16,449 nt of DNA from NCBI GenBank assembly GCA_966185765.1, contig CBIFVZ010000079.1, forward strand, positions 1-16,449. The letters run 5' to 3'. The position numbers and the translations under genes are program-made. Below, piece by piece: positions 13,107 through 16,449 of the stretch. The stretch comes from CBIFVZ01 sp966185765. Lineage in GTDB: Bacteria > Pseudomonadota > Gammaproteobacteria > Enterobacterales > Enterobacteriaceae. Positions within the stretch are counted from its first letter, which is position 1. Each line of letters opens with the position of its first letter. Under the pieces are notes generated by a model. It saw only the letters and a program-made list of their open reading frames with translations. It had not been told where the DNA came from and did no database searches.

Positions 13107-14297
13107 TTAACTGTTCTTTGGTGCAACATCACTGTCGCTGTCCTGCTCTGACGCAGGAGACTGCGCAGGGGCAGAAGCACTGCCTTTAGCCGCCACGGGT
13201 TTGGGTGTTGCCGCTGTTTTTGCGACTTCCGTTGCGTTGGTTTCTTCAGCGGCCTTTGCGGCTTCGGCGGCTTTGGCTTCTTCAGCGGCCTTTGCGGCAT
13301 CGGCGGCTTTGGCTTCTTCAGCGGCCTTTGCGGCATCGGCGGCTTTAGCTGCTTCAGCGGCCTTTGCGGCTTCAGCGGCCTTCGCAGCTTTAGCCGCCTC
13401 AATCGCTTTAGCCTCTTCGGCAATTTTTGCCGCTTCAGCAGACATCGCCAGCGGCTGGCCGAGTTTGGTAACAGAGAGGCTTTGCAGGTGTTCAACCAGC
13501 TTCACGCTGCCCGGAGCGAACAGGTTGATGACGGTAGAACCCAGTTTGAAACGGCCCATCTCCTGGCCCTTAAGCAGAGCAACGCTGCCTTCGCTTTCAC
13601 CGGCAGGCCAGGTCCAGCGTTTGATAATGCCCTCACGCGGCGGTGTAACGGTGCCTGACCAGACGGTTTCAATGCTGCCTACAATGGTTGCGCCCACCAG
13701 AATTTGCGCCATTGGGCCAAACTCGGTGTCGAACAGACAAATCACACGTTCGTTGCGCGCAAACAGGTTCGGCACGTTCTGTGCCGTTAAATGGTTTACG
13801 GAGAACAGGTCACCTGGCACGTAAATCATTTCACGCAGGATACCGTTGCACGGCATGTGTACGCGGTGATAATCACGCGGAGAGAGATAGGTCGTGGCGA
13901 AATAGCCATCGCGGAACAGCTCGGCCATCTGGTAGTTACCGGCGAGCAGCGCTTCCAGCGTGTAGTTGTGGCCTTTGGCCTGCAAGATTTTATCCTGCTC
14001 GATAGCGCCAAGCTGGCTGATAACGCCGTCTGCGGGCATCACCAGGATTGCCGGGTCGGTATCGACCGGACGTGCGTCTTCGCGCAGCGGGCGCACAAAG
14101 AAATCGTTAAAGGTGCGGTAGCTGGCGGTGTCCGGCTTTTGCGCCTCTTTCATATCGACGTTGTAGAACTTCACAAACAGGTCGATAACCAGTTTAGTCA
14201 GCCATCCGGCACGTTTACTTGCCCCCCAGCCTGCCAGGCGAGTGAGCCACAGCTTGGGCAGAATGTATTGAAGCGAAAGCTTGATATTATTTAACAA
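13107..14297 (-). CDS. psd: Phosphatidylserine decarboxylase proenzyme, with repeat tail
   Basis: Makes phosphatidylethanolamine from phosphatidylserine at the inner membrane. The proenzyme cleaves itself to beta and alpha chains, turning Ser254 into the pyruvoyl group. Residues 1-285 match E. coli Psd closely: Asp90 (MPADGVISQ), His147 (RDYHRVHMPCNGILRE) and the LGST cleavage motif with Gly253-Ser254 form the catalytic triad and cut site. The start is TTG with GGAGG six bases before it, as in E. coli. The protein is 396 aa against 322 in E. coli. The extra length is a C-terminal Ala/Lys/Glu-rich tail (about 286-360) with four 12-residue repeats, then a Pro/Ala/Ser/Asp-rich end. mscM follows 38 bases later; rsgA lies 95 bases upstream. 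Confidence 0.96.
   Translation of the reverse strand: MLNNIKLSLQYILPKLWLTRLAGWGASKRAGWLTKLVIDLFVKFYNVDMKEAQKPDTASYRTFNDFFVRPLREDARPVDTDPAILVMPADGVISQLGAIEQDKILQAKGHNYTLEALLAGNYQMAELFRDGYFATTYLSPRDYHRVHMPCNGILREMIYVPGDLFSVNHLTAQNVPNLFARNERVICLFDTEFGPMAQILVGATIVGSIETVWSGTVTPPREGIIKRWTWPAGESEGSVALLKGQEMGRFKLGSTVINLFAPGSVKLVEHLQSLSVTKLGQPLAMSAEAAKIAEEAKAIEAAKAAKAAEAAKAAEAAKAADAAKAAEEAKAADAAKAAEEAKAAEAAKAAEETNATEVAKTAATPKPVAAKGSASAPAQSPASEQDSDSDVAPKNS
13242..13385 (-). repeat. 36-bp tandem repeat, four copies, inside psd
   Basis: Units 13242-13277, 13278-13313 and 13314-13349 are nearly identical (plus strand starts TTCTTCAGCGGCCTTTGCGG). Unit 13350-13385 is more diverged. In frame they encode residues 305-352 as four 12-mers of the form AKAA[E/D]AAKAAE[E/A]. 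The 36-bp period is a whole number of codons, so gain or loss of a unit keeps psd in frame. Confidence 0.95.
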
Positions 14298-14392
14298 GGT
14301 AGCCTCCAGGCCAGTATTGTTGCCAGTCCTTGCCCGGTTGTTGAACTACCGGACATTGCTAAATCAGGCGAAAATATAGTGAAAAATATACG

Positions 14393-15445
14393 TCAGTCGC
14401 CTGTTTCAGAGAAATTTTTGCGCGTCTTCACTTGCGACATGCTTTCCAGAATTCGATGATAATTTTCAAATCGCGTTTGCGCGATATCACCGCGCTCAAC
14501 GGCCTCGCGAATAGCGCAACCCGGATCGGTATCGTGGCGGCAGTCGCGGTATTTGCAGTGGCCTAAATAGTCATGGAATTCGACAAAGCCGTGGGTGATT
14601 TGTTCCGGCTCAAGGTGCCACAGCCCAAATTCACGCACGCCTGGTGAGTCGATAACATCGCCGCCAGCGGGGAAATGATAAAGGCGTGCTGCCGTGGTGG
14701 TGTGCTGACCCAACCCTGATACGTCTGAGACATTGTTGGTCACTATCTGTGTCTCTTCCAGACCCAACAGCGTGTTCAGCAGGCTGGATTTACCTACGCC
14801 AGACTGGCCGGCAAAAATGCTGATGCGTCCGGTGAGGGCTTCTTCAAGCGGCTTGAGTCCTTCGTGGCGGTGGCTTGAGACCATCAGCACCCGGTAACCA
14901 ATACGGCGGTAAATATCCATCTGCTGTTCAACGAAAGCCCGGCTATCATCATCCAGCAAATCAATCTTGTTCAGCACAATCAGTGGTTCGACGCCCAGCG
15001 TTTCGCAGGCGACCAGATAACGGTCAATAATGTTAAGCGACAGCTCAGGCAGGATGGCTGAGACGATAATAATCTGGTCAATGTTGGCGGCAATGGGTTT
15101 TACGCCATCGTAGTAATCCGGGCGGGTCAATACTGAGTGGCGTTCATGCACGGCTTCGACAATGCCTTTTACCAGCGTGCCTTCTGCGGCCTGTTTGCCT
15201 GGACGCCATACGACGCGATCGCCTGTCACTAACGAACGAATGGTGCGACGGATGTTGCAGCGGTGTACCACATTATCAGCGGCCTCCACGTCGGCATGCA
15301 TGCCAAAGCGGCTGATAACCGTGCCTTCCTGCGGTTCGTCGAACAGGCTGTCATCGACATCGGCTTTTTCGGGCTGTTTAAGCCTGCGTGCGTGGTTGGC
15401 GTTCACACGACGCTGTTGGCCTTTCGAAAGTCTGTTTTTGCTCAA
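14393..15445 (-). CDS. rsgA: Small ribosomal subunit biogenesis GTPase RsgA
   Basis: Circularly permuted GTPase (YjeQ) that binds the 30S subunit late in assembly and helps release RbfA. The protein is 350 aa, as in E. coli. A basic N-terminal tail (LSKGQQRRVNANHARR) and an OB domain (about 36-105) precede the permuted G domain in the order G4 LNKIDLL (158-164), G1 GQSGVGKSS (213-221), G3 DSPGVREFG. The C-terminal zinc knuckle has C297, C302, H304 and C310. The start chosen is TTG at 15445, preceded by AGGAG nine bases away, which gives the E. coli length and N-terminus; another in-frame TTG 11 codons upstream has a poorer context. It is divergent from orn and upstream of psd. Confidence 0.95.
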   Translation of the reverse strand: MSKNRLSKGQQRRVNANHARRLKQPEKADVDDSLFDEPQEGTVISRFGMHADVEAADNVVHRCNIRRTIRSLVTGDRVVWRPGKQAAEGTLVKGIVEAVHERHSVLTRPDYYDGVKPIAANIDQIIIVSAILPELSLNIIDRYLVACETLGVEPLIVLNKIDLLDDDSRAFVEQQMDIYRRIGYRVLMVSSHRHEGLKPLEEALTGRISIFAGQSGVGKSSLLNTLLGLEETQIVTNNVSDVSGLGQHTTTAARLYHFPAGGDVIDSPGVREFGLWHLEPEQITHGFVEFHDYLGHCKYRDCRHDTDPGCAIREAVERGDIAQTRFENYHRILESMSQVKTRKNFSETGD

Positions 15446-15558
15446 TCGCTTTAGCTCCTGGTCGCTCCGGACAGACAAAACCTCTATGATACACGCTATT
15501 TTATACGAAATAACCCATCAGCAACGATGGGGCCGTTGTGAAATGGGTGGAAATTCGC
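15446..15558. promoter_or_regulatory. Divergent rsgA-orn promoter region
   Basis: 113 bases with AT-rich candidates and no clear -35 partners: TATACG (15502-15507) toward orn, and on the minus strand TATAAA (15500-15505) and TATCAT (15486-15491) toward rsgA. Both divergent promoters must lie here, but the exact elements are uncertain. Confidence 0.4.
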
Positions 15559-16104
15559 ATGAGTGGAAATGAAAACAACCTGATCTGGATTGATTTGGAA
15601 ATGACCGGGCTGGATCCCGAACGCGATAAGATTATCGAGATTGCCACGCTGGTCACCGATGAGAATCTGAATATTCTCGCCGAGGGGCCGGTGATGGCTG
15701 TGCATCAGTCCGCTGAACAGCTGGCGCTAATGGACGAGTGGAATGTACGTACCCACACCGGAAGTGGGCTGGTAGAGCGCGTTAAGGCAAGCCCGTTTGA
15801 TGACCGAGCAGCCGAGCTTGCAACGATTGAGTTTCTGAAAAAGTGGGTGCCGCAGGGAAAATCACCTATCTGTGGCAACAGCATTGGCCAGGACCGCCGC
15901 TTCCTGTTTAAGTATATGCCGGAGCTGGAAGCGTATTTCCATTACCGCTACCTGGACGTCAGCACGCTCAAAGAGCTGGCGCGCCGTTGGAAGCCGGAAA
16001 TTCTGCCGGGCTTTAAAAAGCAGAACACCCATCAGGCGCTGGATGATATTCGTGAGTCCGTGGCCGAGCTGGCCTACTACCGCGAGCACTTTATTGCGCT
16101 GTAA
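15559..16104 (+). CDS. orn: Oligoribonuclease
   Basis: 3'-to-5' exoribonuclease specialised for the shortest RNAs, essentially dinucleotides, including pGpG from c-di-GMP turnover. It is essential in E. coli and acts in the cytosol as a dimer. Protein of 181 aa. The DEDDh catalytic set is complete: D12 and E14 (WIDLEMTGLD), D112 (GNSIGQDRRF), H158 and D163 (THQALDDIRES). The CGNSIGQDRRFLFKYMPELEAYFHYRYLDVS block is near-universal in the family. The ATG at 15559 gives the E. coli length and N-terminus (MSGNENN); the in-frame GTG seven codons upstream is less likely. GGGTGGA serves as ribosome binding site. It is divergent from rsgA and is followed by a tRNA-Gly cluster. Confidence 0.97.
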   Translation: MSGNENNLIWIDLEMTGLDPERDKIIEIATLVTDENLNILAEGPVMAVHQSAEQLALMDEWNVRTHTGSGLVERVKASPFDDRAAELATIEFLKKWVPQGKSPICGNSIGQDRRFLFKYMPELEAYFHYRYLDVSTLKELARRWKPEILPGFKKQNTHQALDDIRESVAELAYYREHFIAL

Positions 16105-16112
16105 AGTACCTG

Positions 16113-16136
16113 GCAGCCCGCGTGGTCGCGGGCTGC
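16113..16136 (+). terminator. Hairpin after orn, possible terminator
   Basis: Perfect 10-bp GC-rich arms GCAGCCCGCG (16113-16122) and CGCGGGCTGC (16127-16136) with a TGGT loop, nine bases after the orn stop. No T tract follows (TGCTAAATTC), so it may protect the 3' end of the message rather than terminate by itself. Confidence 0.6.
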
Positions 16137-16177
16137 TGCTAAATTCAACATTCTGTCGAAGAAATCAGCAGTCGCGC

Positions 16178-16243
16178 AAAAAGCACAAAAAATTGTGTCT
16201 AAATGCCTTGCGGCACGAATGAATTCTCGTATAATGCGCCTCC
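16178..16243 (+). promoter_or_regulatory. Promoter of the tRNA-Gly cluster
   Basis: -35 TTGCGG (16208-16213), 16-bp spacer and a perfect -10 TATAAT (16230-16235), followed by the GC-rich discriminator GCGCCTCCCG typical of stringently controlled stable-RNA promoters. A-tracts at 16178-16182 and 16187-16192 upstream resemble an UP element. Confidence 0.8.
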
Positions 16244-16276
16244 CGTACCGGTGCAGAAATTGCAGTGTTACGCAGA

Positions 16277-16352
<76 letters not shown>

Positions 16353-16398
16353 GATTTTAGATAGTAGTAGCAACATCAGAAAGATAGCGTCGCGTTAT

Positions 16399-16449
<51 letters not shown>

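Noticed and set aside
13242..13385. CRISPR-like regular repeats
   Set aside because: The units are contiguous without spacers and lie in frame inside psd; they encode a protein repeat.
13201..13824. Plus-strand 207-codon open frame rich in Ala and Ser opposite psd
   Set aside because: It is the antisense reading of the Ala/Lys/Glu repeat of psd; the repeat composition keeps several frames open. No ribosome binding site or family match.

Overview
The window is chromosomal DNA of an enteric gammaproteobacterium (Enterobacteriaceae). Nearly every protein matches its E. coli K-12 counterpart in length and key residues, and the order groL-yjeI-epmB/efp-ecnA-ecnB-sugE-blc-frdDCBA-epmA-mscM-psd-rsgA-orn-glyV cluster is the enteric order. 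It is not E. coli itself. From memory of K-12, yjeJ (between yjeI and epmB), ampC (between blc and frdD) and the yjeM/yjeN/yjeO block (between epmA and mscM) are missing here. The genus cannot be fixed from the sequence alone.

Layout: 1-583 is the 3' end of groL (chaperonin) with its terminator. 858-1208 is the lipoprotein yjeI. 1326-2962 holds the divergent pair epmB and efp. 3024-3411 holds the tiny entericidin lipoproteins ecnA and ecnB. 3517-3897 is a guanidine-II (mini-ykkC) riboswitch driving the guanidinium exporter sugE/gdx, which overlaps tail-to-tail with the lipocalin blc. 4427-4681 is a hairpin-rich gene-free interval where ampC lies in E. coli. 4682-7974 is the minus-strand operon frdABCD for quinol:fumarate reductase, with an FNR-type promoter near 8265-8306 and an unusually long leader. 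8466-9443 is epmA. After a gene-free 300 bp ending in a strong bidirectional terminator comes the minus-strand set rsgA, psd, mscM. orn diverges from rsgA and is followed by tandem tRNA-Gly(GCC) genes, the second cut by the window end.

Functional themes: EpmB and EpmA together make the (R)-beta-lysyl modification of Lys34 of EF-P, so enzymes and substrate are all present (the later hydroxylase EpmC is not in the window). FrdABCD is the anaerobic terminal reductase. Psd makes phosphatidylethanolamine and is co-oriented with the mechanosensitive channel MscM. RsgA and Orn serve ribosome maturation and final RNA decay.

No unknown multi-gene system is present. The least ordinary features are a TolA-like Ala/Lys/Glu repeat tail on Psd encoded by a 36-bp tandem repeat, an approximately 280-nt frd leader that stays open in frame with frdA for 90 codons, the hairpin cluster replacing ampC, and a compensatory base-pair difference between the two tRNA-Gly copies.
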